The notes beneath the pieces were generated by a model. It did no database searches. It was not told where the DNA came from and was given only the letters and a program-made list of their open reading frames with translations. Both the position numbers and the translations under genes were made by a program. Source: Cepaea nemoralis (taxonomy: Eukaryota; Mollusca; Gastropoda; Stylommatophora; Helicidae). Taken from it: a stretch of DNA of 64,000 bases. Shown piece after piece: positions 47,468 to 59,480 of this stretch. The stretch covers positions 1 to 64,000 of the forward strand of contig JACEFZ010012596.1 in the NCBI GenBank assembly GCA_014155875.1, written 5' to 3'. The first letter of the stretch is position 1. Every line of letters begins with the position of its first letter.

Positions 47468-49150
47468 TCACTTTTTCTGGATTTGTGTCGATAGTCTATG
47501 CTCATCTTTCCATGGAGTTCGCTCTGGAATAGTTGTTAGGGGGATACCAACTGTGGGCAGATCAGTGGTTTCTCTGCAGAGTCGTTTGGCCTGGTGGATA
47601 AAACTACTTCTTTTCAACCGCCCCATAGCTAGGTTTTCAAATCTGTTCTTCATAGGGTGGCCTGGCAAGCTGAGGAACATTTCTGCTTGTATTAGCGTTT
47701 TCGTATCTCTGCGCTCACTCAGTGCCTGTGTCCTCCCCATCTTCTCCATTTCCACTATAGGGGTTGATCTCATCCCTCCTGTGGTGACTCTAAGTGCTTG
47801 ATTTTGCACCTTGTCCAGCTCTTGTAGTGTGGTATTTGATGCTGAACACCACGCAGTTGACCCATATTCCAGGTGTGGTCGTATGCTCTGTTGGTAAACT
47901 TTGCTAAGTATTTTCGTACTGGCTCCCCATGTGGTTCCACTTAGCTTTCTCAGGATGGCTATTTTCCTTCTGGCTTTTGCTACTGCTTTGTTGATGTGCT
48001 TTCTCCATGTCAGCTTGCCATCAAATGTTACTCCAAGGTATGTTGGTTCTTTATCTTCTCTTAGGGGTGTTCCATTTATCTGGATGATCCCTGCCTTTTG
48101 TTTTGGAGAGAGGGTAAATAGGGTGGTGCTGCACTTGTCAGTGTTTATGCTGACACACCATCTATTTGCCCATGCAGCAAATGTATCTACAGTTCTTTGT
48201 AGCAATCTGGTGGCCACTGATGCATATTCATTTGTGCTCCATAGAACCAGGTCATCGGCGTACATTGCCGCTTTAATTCCATGCGGTAGATTAGCAACAA
48301 GTCATTGATGAAGATTAGAAAAAGTGTGGGGGACAAGACTCCGCCTTGGGGAACACCGTGACGCAGTAGTACTTTCTTGCTCTTTAGTCCGTCTATCTGT
48401 ACTCGGGCTCTTCTGTTGTGCAAGTATGCTTTTACCCATTTGTACATCCTTCCATTGACTTTGCAGTTTCTCAGTTTATTCATGAGACCTTCTTTCCAGA
48501 ATTTGTCAAAGGCTTTCTTCAGATCTATCCATGCCGCAAGCACCAGCTTCTTCTCTTGGAATGCATCCTCAATTTCTTGAGAGAGGTAGGTTGTCTGATC
48601 TTCCGTAGAGTAGCACTGCCTAAAGCCAGCCTGCTGTGGCACAAGGATGTTTTTACTTTCAATGTACCTCTGCATTCTGTGATTGATGATTCGCTCCAGT
48701 GTTTTGCAGAGACAGCTGGTGAGGCTAATTGGTTTGTAGCTAGAGGCAATGGAACTATCTTTCCCTGATTTTAGGAGGGGTATCATGATTGCTTCTCTCC
48801 AGGCTTGTGGAACACTGCCTAAGGTCCAACTGTTATTGAAGATCTGCAACAGCTTTGCTTTGGCCTCTGTTCCTAGGTTCCTGATCATTTCATTGGAGAT
48901 ACCATCTGCTCCTGGTGACTTTCTCATTTTCAGTTTTGATATGGCTAGCTCCAGTTCGCTGATTGTGATGGGTGCCTCCAGAACCTCATGTACTATTTCC
49001 TTCTGTCCTTTATGTTGTCGTTTCTCTCGAATCTCTTGTTGTTTCTCTGGACTAATTTTGATATTGCTATCTTGTGCGAACGAGTCCGCAAAATGGTCAG
49101 CTGCTTGCTTTCTTGTTAAGATTTTTCCATCTTTATGTAGTGCAATTTTT
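47468..49150 (-). pseudogene. LINE reverse transcriptase
   Basis: The minus translation in order is: KMRKSPGADGISNEMI, PLLKSGKDSSIASSYKPISL, QQAGFRQCYSTEDQ, AAWIDLKKAFDKFW (first catalytic Asp), RHGVPQGGVLSPTLFLIFIN, then after a frameshift near 48285 AAMYADDLVLWSTNEYASVA (catalytic YADD). PTYLGVTFDGKLTWRKHINK and the thumb follow. It ends with a frameshift near 47475 before RNase H. All RT motifs are present, so the decay is limited to a few frame breaks. Confidence 0.92.
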
Positions 49151-50442
49151 CAGTTTCTCCCTGTGCCCTCGTCATTAAGCTGTTTTATTAGCTTCCACAA
49201 TTTCCTTGTGTCTCTTTCAAAGTTCAGAGACTCCGTTTTCTCCTGCCAGCTTTTCCGTCTAGCCTGCAGCTTGGCCCTTTGAAATTTGGCTTTTGCATGC
49301 TGGAATTTATTGTGGTGCTCTTGGCTGGGTGTGGCCTCTGCTTGCTTTCTACACACTTCAACATCATTATGCAACTGTTCCAGTTCACTACTCCAGTAGG
49401 GTTTATATTGTTTACGGGCTCCTCTTGGTACTGTTTCTCGCGCTGCCTGTAGTATGCATTTCCCAAACTCTTCAACTGCTTTATTTATGTCTTTCTCAGT
49501 GTTCAGGTTTCTAACCAGTATGCTGGTGCGATGCTTGTACATTGCCCAGTCTGCTTTCTTGTAGTTCCACCTCGAGAGGGTGCTGCTTTCACTTACAAGC
49601 TCATTTTCTACGGTTAGAAAGACTGGCCGATGGTCACTGCCACCAAGTTGTTTCCCAACAGTTCGTGTAATGTTCCACTCCAGGTCTGGTGAATGAAAAG
49701 CCAGGTCAGGTGTAGTTGTAGAGTGCCATGATCTCGAGTAGAAAGTATGTGGGTCGGACGGCTTGTTAATCAACATGAATCTATTCTCATCCTGCCAGTC
49801 TTCCAGTCTCTCTCCTCTCTGGTCCATGTGATCATAGCCCCAGCTCTGCGAGTGGCTGTTGAAATCGCCACAGACAATCATTTTTTCTTTTAGTGGTAGA
49901 GTGTCCAGTGCCTGTGGGCGGTCACTTGGACAGTAGTAATTGATCAGATGTAGATCTGTATTACCTGTCTTAAGTTTAAATGTCTGATACTCAGCCCCTT
50001 CCATGTAGACTTTGATTTGGGAAGCCATGATGTTATTTCTTACAAGGGTCAGTATCCCACCTTTTCGCCTGTTCTTTCGGTCAGATCGGTAACACTGGTA
50101 GCCTCTGATTTTGAAGGCTATATTTTCATTGAGGTGAGTTTCTTGCAAGCAACATATGCTTACTTTTTCTTGGTCCAAGATTTTTTCTAATTCTATTTTT
50201 TTGTTGCTGACTCCCTCCGCATTCCAGTGCATTATTTTAAGTCTTCGTTTAGTATGGCCAGTCGTCCTATTCTCATGTCCCCAGGCTCCACAGGACATCT
50301 GAGAAGGACCTCCAGTAGTTGGGGTTGGACCCTTTCGAGACATAGGGCCCGGCACTGCACCTGCCTGGGGGTCCAAAGCAGGGCGAGCACCATAACGATT
50401 AGCAGTAGTCGACATATTCCATTTTGCGTGATTGCGTGGCAT
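49150..50442 (-). pseudogene. LINE endonuclease (EEP) part of the long ORF
   Basis: Starts at ATG 50442. Residues of about 70-290 form an apurinic-type endonuclease: LKIMHWNAEGVSNKK (Asn), VSICCLQETHLNEN (Glu), MIVCGDFNSHSQSWGYDHMD (Asp/Asn) and QLGGSDHRPVFLTVENEL (Asp/His). This is a full catalytic set for nicking target DNA. A basic linker follows (HHNKFQHAKAKFQRAKLQAR). The frame ends at NDEGTGRN by a frameshift near 49150 and the protein continues in another frame (DHFADSFAQDSNIKISPEKQ) toward the RT. Confidence 0.92.
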
Positions 50443-50800
50443 CCTGATTTCTGTGGTGCGCCTCTTGGCTGGTTGCCTCCGTCTTCAGCACCTTTCTTTG
50501 CTAGAGCAGACTGTGGTCTCACTCGAGTGTAGATGTGTACGCGCGCACACACCTGTCTGCGCATGCATGTACGTGCATACACATCTAGAGCATACTGGTT
50601 ATTTTCCGGCGCCAGAGACTCGCCGTCGCCCCTTCTCCTGTTAGTTTAAACAGGTCCGCCACGTGAAGGCCAGGAGTTGGACTTTTGCTGCATAGGTTAT
50701 GTATTCACGAGCCATTGAGGTATTTGAGCAATGTTGGGCGCTCACCCCAACACCGCGCCTCGGCTACATACAGCAACATTTGGAACCCGGTTACTTTAAC

Positions 50801-51600
50801 ATCTCTGTCCAACTTTAATGTAACTCACTCTGTCAAACTTTAACTTTTTCTCTCTGCAGTGGTCTCAGTAGTAGTTGTACAGTTTCAACTTCACAACAAC
50901 AGGTCGTCCCATAATTGCCCCATTCATGTGCCAGTGAAAAAACTCACAAAATGCTAATCATTGCCCCATGTGAACTCGTGAAGGAAACAGTAGACTGCCA
51001 AGCCAAATCGCCAGAGCTCCGACAATAGGCCGTCTTTCACTTAAATGTGCAGTTCATGGTTGAATAGACAGCTGTCTGACAATTACAAGCCGCCCGCACA
51101 TGTATCATCACATAGGGCAGCCACCTGGAATGCCGAAAAACTAGCTGCCGGCCATTTTCTGAATCTGCATTTCTCTCTCTGTGCCAACTTAAAATTAACT
51201 CGTTGACCTACCTCCTCCCTCTCTCTCTCTCTCTATTCTTAACCTCTTGAAAATAAAGATTTTCGTTCGTTCATTCGTTCCTTCGTTCGTTCGTTCGCTT
51301 TCTCTCTCTCTCTCTCTCTCTGTTTTTTTTCCTATGCACTGTTGATGAAAGAAAGATGAATGATTGGAAGGGCCGAATGTAAGACGGGCCTGCGTACCCA
51401 ATTTGTTACCCTTTGAAAATAAAGTCTGTTCGTTCGTTCGTTCGTTCGTTCGTTCGTTCTCTCTCTCTGTCTGTCTCCAATTTCATCTTAACTCATTCAC
51501 TCTCAGTCCAACTTTAACTTAACTCTTTCCTTTTCAAGCTGTCCAAATTTAAATTAACACACTTCTCTCTCTCCTTCTCGCCTCTCCATATTTAACTCTT
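50801..51600. other. Intron sequence with (TTCG)n retroposon tail and CT-rich repeats
   Basis: The part at 51340-51460 is GATTGGAAGGGCCGAATGTA, then TTTGAAAATAAAG and (TTCG)n, the same element as 11797-11905 in reverse. A partial copy lies at 51245-51300. The rest is built on AACTTTAACTTAACTC- and TCTCTC-type units. No exon is seen. Confidence 0.6.
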
Positions 51601-51615
51601 TCTATCTTTGTCTAA

Positions 51616-51862
51616 AGAAAGTCGCTTAAAAGTCGACAGGGTCGACTTCATTGCACCGGGTTTTATCTCATATGGCTCGGTCTCTTTCCGCAGCACGGAA
51701 AGCGTCGCACAAATCACGAACACCGTAGCTTTTAGCGACGACCCACAGGAGTCTCCGAAATATTTAACTCGTAAACCGAAAGACGCGGCCCGGAATCGAA
51801 CCCACAACCTTCGGAGCCCGAGTCAACGGCTTGACCACTTCGCCACAGAGACTCCCCTATCA
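51616..51862 (-). mobile_element. tRNA-derived SINE (family 1)
   Basis: A 12-bp target duplication, ATCTTTGTCTAA, lies at 51604-51615 and 51863-51874. The minus-strand head reads GGGGAGTCTCTGTGGCGAAG with box A TGGCGAAGTGG and box B GGTTCGATTCC. The other end carries AAGTCGACAGGGTCGAC. This is the best-preserved family 1 copy. Confidence 0.9.
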
Positions 51863-51874
51863 ATCTTTGTCTAA

Positions 51875-52115
51875 CCTTAACTTAACTCTTTCTCTCCCTA
51901 TCCTACTTTAACGTAACTCTTTCTCTCCCTATCCTACTTTAACGTAACTCTTTCTCTCCCAATTCAACTTTAACTTAACTCTGTCTCTCCCTAGCCAACT
52001 TTAACTTAACTCCTTCTCGCCCTATCCAACTTTAACCTAACTCTTTCTCTCCCTATCCAACTTTAACTTAACTCATTCTCTCTCAGTTCAACTCTAATTT
52101 AACGTTTTCTTCTCT
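51875..52115. repeat. Minisatellite with AACTTTAACTTAACTC units
   Basis: Units of about 31-34 bp such as TATCCAACTTTAACTTAACT, then CTTTCTCTCCC, repeated about seven times. Isolated units occur at 51480-51600 and 52850-52980. Confidence 0.85.
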
Positions 52116-52261
52116 CTCTATCTCATTGTCTTTCTCTCCCCCTCCTTATTTCTCTTTCCAAATGGACTTCTGGTCCCCAAATGGCGGTTAGGCATTGAAT
52201 AGTTAAGTCCTTTGGCGTGTTTATGCTTGTCGCTACGGTTTGCATTCGCATTTTTGTCATG

Positions 52262-52520
52262 TTGGACTGGTAGTACATGGTTCTGTCGCCCAGCTATTGA
52301 GTGAGTGCGTGGCGCAACACTGTGAGCTGTGAGATTAATGTGGAATGCTAGTGCATCTGTTCTCTGCTGTCTTTTCGGTTCACGAGTGCATTTTTCAGGA
52401 GACATCTGGGAGTCTTCGCTGGAGCTACAGAGTTCGTACTTTGTGTGGCACTTTCGGCGGGTCGCCCTGCGGAAAGAGACCGAGCCATGTGGGGTAAAAC
52501 CCGGGTCAATGAAGTCTTTC
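52262..52520 (+). mobile_element. Repeat plus inverted SINE family 1 fragment
   Basis: 52262-52345 repeats the 14328-14395 element. 52375-52520 is the family 1 SINE in the plus direction without its tRNA head (TTCGGTTCACGAGTGCATTT, then GGAAAGAGACCGAGCCATGT and GGTAAAACCCGGGTCAATGA). Confidence 0.65.
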
Positions 52521-52739
52521 TGGTGACTACCGATTCCATCGACGATGAACTGCATTTTTCGTGGAGGACTTTTGTGTTGGCATTTCTTGCGGAAGCATTA
52601 TGCACAGTGTACCTGTGCAGGCTGTTGGCTTGCCGAGACTCCTGTCTGTTCCACTTTTCACATTGGGCAGTGAGGAGCATATTGTGTGATATTCACTGGC
52701 ACAGGAACGGAGCATACTGGGGACGACCCGTTGCCGTGA

Positions 52740-52773
52740 AGTTGGAACCGCTACTAGCTAACTAACTACCTAC

Positions 52774-52843
<70 letters not shown>

Positions 52844-52845
52844 GA
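52740..52845. repeat. (AACT)n microsatellite
   Basis: About 80 bp of tandem AACT/CTAA. Confidence 0.95.
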
Positions 52846-53324
52846 CTTCTCTTTCCAATTTTAATTTAACTCTTTCTCTCCTTGTCTAACTTTAACTTAA
52901 CTCGTTCTCTCCCTTTCAAACTTTTCGGTAACTCTTTCTCACTCTCTCTCCAACTTTAAAGTAACTCTTTCAATCCCAGAAGCTTACATAGCAGGCAACC
53001 AAAAAGGAATAAACCACTATGAAACATCTGTCTACTGCACAACTTCAAAGAGGCTAAACACACAACCTCGGTGGTCACAGAGGCAGTCAGATTTACCAAG
53101 CAAGCTCTGCCAAATTTAAAAAAAAATGTAATAGAACACATGGCGCTACTGCTGAAATTCACACGTGGAAAAGAATGATCACTGATGCCAACCAGCAAGA
53201 CACTTGATAATGATGATGACAGTGAACAATATCAGTTGCCTGTTATTAGTTCATTGAACTTTACATACCTAGTTAAACAATAACAGTGATACTGTTTTAA
53301 TTGAATTCTTCTGTTAAAACAAAA

Positions 53325-53875
53325 AATTACAGCTGAAGAAAATGAAGAAGAAGAAGAAGACGAAGAAGAAGAAGCTACATACGATAAATATTGTCTCATT
53401 ACTCACACAATTTAAAACGTTACTGTAACTCCTTCAGTATATTTTTTGTACTGTAACTCATTCAGTATATTTGTGTGCTGTAACTCATTCAATATATTTG
53501 TGTGCTGTAACTCATTCAGTATATTTGTGTGCTGTAATTCATTCAGTATATTTGTGTGCTGTAACTCATTCAATATATTTGTGTGCTGTAACCCATTCAG
53601 TAAATTTGTGTACTGTAACCCATTCAGATATTTATGTACTGTAACCCATTCAGTATATTTGTGTACTGTAACTCATTCAGTATATTTGTGTACTGTAACT
53701 CATTCAGTATATTTGTGTACTGTAACCCATTCAGTATAGGTTGCACTGTAACTCATTCGATATTTATGTACTGTAACTAATTCAGTATATTTGTGTATTG
53801 TAACTCATTTAGTATATTATTTTACTGTAACCCATTCAGTATATTTTTGTACTGTAACTCATTCAGTATACATTT
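53325..53875. repeat. (GAA)n and a 27-bp minisatellite
   Basis: GAA-rich at 53335-53375, then from about 53425 to 53875 units of about 27 bp, CTGTAACTCATTCAGTATAT then TTGTGTA. A C-homopolymer follows at about 53907-53919. Confidence 0.92.
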
Positions 53876-53879
53876 TTTA

Positions 53880-54836
53880 AAAACAAGTATCTCCTCCTCC
53901 CCTCTCCCCCCCCCCCCCCTCCGCGTGCAGTTACTGCCATAGGGGTGTGACGTGTTAGGTTTGCACACATTATTGGCCACCAGCGACACATGAATGATGC
54001 GCTGTCTGACAAGACAGTGGTCTGGGTTCAATCCCTGAGTGTACTTTTGCTTGCAGAAACTAATCAATAACGTTCATGAGTTTGAATAACAAAGCAATAG
54101 ATTGTATGATTTATTGTATGATTTATTGTATGATTTATTGCCAGACATAATTAGTTGCATCTCGCCAGGTGCATACTGCAGAATTCACACAATTAAAACA
54201 ATGAGATTAATCTATGTTAAGCCAGTTCTCTGGCCTCCAATTTTGTCATGGCCTATTAAGTTAGTTAGTTTTATGTCCTTTACAGTATATTTTGGCCGTT
54301 TGTGATGTAGTTTGCCATTGCTTTCTGAACGACTGACGCCTCATACAAATACCATCAAAATCAATGCAAAGTGATCTGCTGGCACATCACCCACAGCTGA
54401 TTATGGACCCTCAACTCAGTATGGAGGAATTGTGAAACATGTTCACTGCCCCTAACCCACAGTGCGGACATTAAGACCCGTTAAGTTCTTAAAACAAAAA
54501 CTGCCTCCTCATTAAGCTGGGACAAACGTATATTTTTCATGAAGTGAACAATGCTTTCGGTGCAATAAAGAATCAACATTGTACTTGTAAATAATTAATA
54601 CTGTACTTATTGTAAAAATTCAATACTGAACTTGTAGTAAGTAATTATTTAAATTAATGCTGCACTTGTTTAAAAGATTCAATACTGTACTTAGAGAAAA
54701 TAATTAATACTGTACTTATTATAAACATTTAATACTGTTCTTGTAGTAAATAATTATTGCTGTATTTGTTGTAAAGAATCATGCAAGCTGATGGAAACTA
54801 AAAAGAAAATATACGATTATTGAAATCCTCATGTGT
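53880..54836. other. Intron sequence downstream of exon A
   Basis: No exon is seen. 54100-54140 repeats TTATTGTATGAT. 54300-54500 is a minus-strand family 2 SINE remnant (TAGTTTGCCATTGCTTTCTG). 54570-54780 repeats ATACTGTACTTATTGTAAA-type units. Confidence 0.55.
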
Positions 54837-54842
54837 ACTCAC
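54837..54842 (-). other. Splice donor of TNFR-like exon A
   Basis: GTGAGT on the minus strand, after ...GGA CTG ACG G. The intron phase (1) matches exon B at 46545. Confidence 0.8.
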
Positions 54843-55761
54843 CCGTCAGTCCTTCCTGATTAGAGGAAGAATTGGTGTCAGAGAGGGGCACACAGATTGG
54901 ACCTGTGTTATTGTCAATGACTGTCATCTCAGATCTGTCACAACAAACTGTGTCGTGGTCACTTGTACATTCTCTGCCAACAAACTGACAGGTATGACAT
55001 GGGGAACAATCATCATCAGATAGTGGAGATTCTTGAGGAGAGTGTCTGAAATATCTAGGCTTACAATCAACGATTGCTGAATGAGTGCTGTTACAGGCCT
55101 GGAGAAGTAATCTGCTAGAGTTATTGCCCACTTTCTGACACAGTTTACACTCTTTGTTGTTATGAGAATCCTCAGACATGTACGTATCTGGGGGACATGG
55201 AAAACACTGTTCATAATGTGGACTATAATACTCTCCTTGAGTGCAAACGATTGGCTTCTCTTTGCAGATATACACATTATCTTTGTTAAGGACAGCCTCA
55301 TAACTTGGAAGGCCACAACAGACTGTATCATGAATTCCCTCACAAAGTCGGGTGGGGTTCTGGTTCTCACATTCCGAGCATTTTACACATTGATCTGACT
55401 GATGCGGGTTTCTGGCCAGTCTTCTGTAAAAGCCACTTCTTCTACAGTGAATTACAGTGTCGTGTGTTATATTACATTCTGTGACTAGAACCTCCACTTC
55501 AGGATCAACGAGTCGCGTACAGTTGAAGCACTCCGGGTGTGTGTGCATGTGGTCAGGCATGTAAGTTACCCCATCTTGGCAAAGTGGACACACTTCTAGG
55601 TCAGGCATAACTTTAAAAAGATGTGTACCTCTAGGGCATAAGTGAGTGGGATCAGCACTGGACCTAACACCAAATGCTAGCAAAACCAATACCAACACAA
55701 TAGCATTGTTCTTCAGGTAACAATTTCTGGCTGACATACAATATTGGGTGCAGGATATCAT
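54843..55761 (-). CDS. TNFR-like gene: exon A (signal peptide, Cys-rich ectodomain)
   Basis: The first ATG in the open frame is 55761 (MISCTQYCMSARNC), and an alternative is 55737. The open frame extends a little upstream to a TGA. The hydrophobic core AIVLVLVLLAFGV near residues 20-32 is a signal peptide. The rest is a chain of TNFR-type Cys-rich modules: LEVCPLCQDGVTYMPDHMHT, CVKCSECENQNPTRLCEGIH with DTVCC, CFPCPPDTYMSEDS, CKLCQKVG and CSPCHTCQFVGRECTSDHDT with VCC. Several N-glycosylation sites are visible (CNITH, CNSTH). The protein is likely a cell-surface receptor for a TNF-like ligand, but ligand and pathway cannot be read from sequence. The exon is intact, unlike nearly everything around it. 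Confidence 0.85.
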
Positions 55762-55974
55762 CGTAGCATTGGAGTAGTGTGCGAGAAATTTCAATGCCGC
55801 TTGCGACAGTTCTGAGGATAAATGGTAGCTTCACGTTAGCAATTTTAAAATAGGTGGTTAAAAAAATATTGTACTGCGTGCGTTTTCGAGATCTGAACTG
55901 TATTTAATATTATTTGGTTGTTTCTTTACCAATAAACTTGTTAAAAAAAAGTGTGTCAATCAGAGCATTTTGGA

Positions 55975-58900
55975 AACAATTGTTATAGTAATTTATTAAA
56001 CTCAATATGCTTCTGAATTCATTTTTTTTTTAAATTTTCGGGACAGTAAGTTTTAATATTTTGGTCACAATTTGTCATCACTTGTTTTAAAATCGTTTGA
56101 AATTGTATGACCCAAAAATTCAATTTCTGGAAAAGCGATCTGAGCTTTTGCAGGATTTATTGTCAACCCAAATGTCTTAATCATGTCGACTAGTTGTCAC
56201 AAGGTTTGTAAATGGTCTGTCATATTGTTTGTATGTATGCATATGTCATCAATGTAGGTGACAACGATCAAAATGTCCCGTAGAGGCAGGCTCGTCATTT
56301 GTACAAGAAAATTTTAATCTATTGTGAATTTACACTTTATTCAGTTGTTTTTTTTTAAACTTTTGCTGTGTCAATGTCAGTTTGACTGAATCTCTTTGCT
56401 GAAGGTATCTCAGTATTTATGCAATATAATGGAGTTTCACATTTTATACTTTTCACCTTACTAACTTACTGAGTGTAAGAATAATAATTTAGAGATCGAA
56501 GTTCAATAGTTACAGGACTGGAAAGGATTCATCCAGTTTCAATAAGTGGTTTCAATAAAATCTGTAGAACATATAACATTACAGAAGAGAACATGCTAGC
56601 CAGCCGTGTGCATTCGGCATTTAGAACCACACCAGTACTAAATGAAGACATGTAGATTGCGTAGTCAAATTGAAGTTTAGGCCATTTTGTTGGCATATGT
56701 GATAGATTCAGAATAAGGATTAGAAGTTTAAGATGAACTTAGCTAATAACATACACCTAGGCAAGTAGTTGTAGATGTATGGTGTAATTAGCAAAATTGT
56801 TATCAAAAGCATTAACCGAGCAACAAGAATGTTTACTTGTTGCGGCACCATGGATTGCAGGTTGCCGGCTAACAAAATGCACATAGGACAAATGGTCGAG
56901 GTCTAGTCCAATTAGTAAGAATAGTGCCAGTGTCATAATTGTGGAAAGACCTTTGGTCTCAAATTTGGTTAGTGTTTCATTATTTTCGCCACACTGCCAT
57001 TTGGCTGATTGAGTTACTTTTGGCCTTTCGTGTAGTAGTTTGATGTTGTTTACCACAGAGGGGTCTTGATTTTGCAAGTAACTACACCGTTGTCTGGTTT
57101 CACTTTAGGTAATATAGTTGCACTGATTTGTTCTAATGATTGAACTTGTGATTCATCTTCTTGTACCTTGGTCATAGATCTTGTAACTGCATTGGCATGG
57201 ATATTATATTCATACTATTTATTTATTTCTGTATCTAAATAGTCAGTTACTGAAGGTAAATTACCAATTATTAAATAACAACATGGCTTTTTCAGTGCGG
57301 TACACCTAAGTTTTCCTGAAATAAAAGGAGATGAAATATTGGTCCATACCAGAGGGTATCTTTCCTTTCTACCTGACAATGTTCTACACGTTATTTGTTC
57401 ACCCATGTAGTCTTATTTATTCGCTTGTGATTGACGAAGTCCCATAATCATGGATCCTGTGTCATGCAAGATAGTGGTTATTTGGCCATTAACAACACCT
57501 TTATGAATGTTTAATTTCCATTTTTATATATAGAAGCATTTGCTTCTTCAAACATTTTACTAATATCACATATAGGTGGGTTGAAAGCATCACTGTCTTT
57601 GACAAAAGTAGCTGCTTCTTTCTCAACTACTTTATTGACTGAAGAACTGCTTTCAGGAATACTTGTATTTGCATGTTTTAATTCACTTATACCTTTACGT
57701 CTTCGGGCATGGCCAAAAGCCTTACAGAAATGGCATTTCATTCTGTACTTCTTTCGATATAATCTTGCCTGTTTACTTAATACCATGTTAATCACATAGT
57801 TATGATATTCAGGATTTTTATCACACATTTTGTTTTCTCCGTGTGATGACCTCACACAGTGTTTACAGGGTGTTATTTTCTTTCTTCTGTTGTATCATTG
57901 CTACCCTTTCGTTTTCAACCTCAGTGGCCGTAGTACCAACTGTGATATTTTGTGGTGTGGTCTTAAAAATGTCTTTATTAGCGTTGGGATATGCCGAACT
58001 CTTCTCTTTTATCTCTTTGACAGAACTACTCTCATTCTCTTTTAAGAATTTTGAGAATGGTAATGGTAGTGTTGTTAATAGTTTTTCTTTAATTACTAGG
58101 TCGTTTAGTGCGTTACAATAGCTGTTAATATTTTCAGTTCTAGTGTGCTTTTCAACCTGAAACATGGACTGTTTATCAGCGACATGCACTGTGTCACAAG
58201 CTGCCACAATTGGTGACGAAGTGAATGCAAAAATCTCCAAGGCCATGTATGGGACAGAAATGGAATAAGCCTGCAGACAAATCTGAGTCTATAAAGCAGT
58301 TGTATTATCCACACTGCTATATGCTTGTGAGACATGGACTGTTTATCAGCGACATGCTAGGAAATTAAACCACTTCCACACAGTCTGACTTAGGAAGTTA
58401 TTGGCGATTAAATGGCTAGACAAGATCCCAGATACTGATGTTCTAAAAAGAGCGTCCATGCCCAGTATCCACACTTTACTAATGAAAAATCAGATTCGCT
58501 GGGCTGGTCACTTAACTCGAATTCCAGATCACAGGCACCCTAAACAATATTTTTTACAGCGAGCTGCGTTTATGTAAACGCTCACATGGCGGCCAAAGGA
58601 AACGCTTTAAAGACACTGAAAATCCCACTGAAAGCTTTTGGAATGTATCTTGACACCTGGAAGTCTGCTCCTAATGATCGTAATTCGTGGTGTGCATCAT
58701 TACGCAAGGGTGCAGTCACTTGTGAAGCAACCAGGACTGCAAGAGCTGTTGTGAAGAAAAGGCTGGACAGAAAAATCACCGCAGGAGATCCTCCTCTCTC
58801 CTGGAACGTCAAGCATTCTTTGCCCACATTGTCAAAGAACATTTCGAGTCAAAATAGGCCTTATCAGCCATTCTAGAACTCACGACTCCATACTTTCAAC

Positions 58901-59480
58901 CCCACTGGATGAAATGAATGGTCATCATCATTCTTGATGGATAAACAACACAACACTTTTCAACCGTGCTTTGCACTACTGAAACATAGTCTTCAAATGT
59001 TTGCTTGGGTTTCGGGGTAAGAATTTTGAATTGTGATCTGACACCTTTCTGGTCAAGAGGAAAAGAATACAACATTTCTGCTTTTACATATTCATAATCA
59101 CCTCTAATCTGTAATGGTATAGTCTGAAGAATATCATTAATTTTCTCATGTACATTTCTATATTGTAAAACATACTAATGTTTCTTGTTGATTTCATTTT
59201 CACGCATCAGTGTTTCAAAATGTTCCGTCCATTCTGAGAATATGTCACCTTGTTTATATTTACTTTCTAATTTAGCTTGCCTTAATTTATCATATAGCTC
59301 TTTTTTTTTAAATCTGTAATTCTTTGTTCATTTGCCAAAATTTATCTATTGCGTCTTCTCTAGCTTGTCTTTTCTTTTGTTTCGCAAGTTGTTTCTCTTC
59401 TAGTGTTAGTTCGTCAGGATCGTTTAATTTTAGACATTTTAAATGTCTCTTTGAAATATGTGCAATATTTTATAATATCT
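55975..59480 (-). pseudogene. Second Gmr1-like LTR element, degraded
   Basis: The minus order from 59480 is gag (IPLQIRGDYEYVKAEMLYSF, LTPKPKQTFEDYVSVVQST near 58970-59130), interrupted by a LINE at 58158-58955. Gag resumes as LLTTLPLPFSKFLKENESSS and AYPNANKDIFKTT (57980-58080), then a CxxC zinc knuckle (MKCHFCKAFGHARRRK, about 57720). A protease remnant (GEQITCRTLSGRKERYPLVW, KKPCCYLIIGNLPSV, 57230-57406) is followed by a pre-integrase piece (DPSVVNNIKLLHERPKVTQS, about 57000-57070). RT comes last, with an intact YIDDI motif near 56240 and TFGLTINPAKAQIAFPEIEF. The protein relates to the 37781-45944 element but is diverged. I found no LTRs. Confidence 0.8.
58158..58955 (+). mobile_element. 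5'-truncated LINE with C-terminal zinc finger, nested in gag
   Basis: A 10-bp target duplication, CTTTTCAACC, lies at 58148-58157 and 58956-58965. The plus translation has [20 protein letters not shown], then LRKLLAIKWLDKIPDTDVLK, RASMPSIHTLLMKNQIRWAG, HLTRIPDHRHPKQYF and LKIPLKAFGMYLDTWKSAPN. After a frameshift comes a C2H2 zinc finger CPHCQRTFRVKIGLISHSRT-H (58821-58883). These are the thumb and C-terminal domain of a LINE RT. The first 30 bp duplicate 58328-58357. Confidence 0.85.

Larger units (their letters stand above)
46580..50788 (-). mobile_element. Full-length LINE in the TNFR-like intron
   Basis: A 12-bp target duplication, GGTTACTTTAAC, lies at 46568-46579 and 50789-50800. The 5' end (GGTTCCAAATGTTGC on the minus strand) matches the start of the copy at 18960, and the 3' end is GAAAGAAGAAGAATAA. 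One long ORF (endonuclease, RT, RNase H) follows a 346-bp leader. No separate gag-like ORF1 is present. This layout fits RNase H-bearing single-ORF LINEs such as the Ingi group, but I cannot place the clade firmly. Confidence 0.9.
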
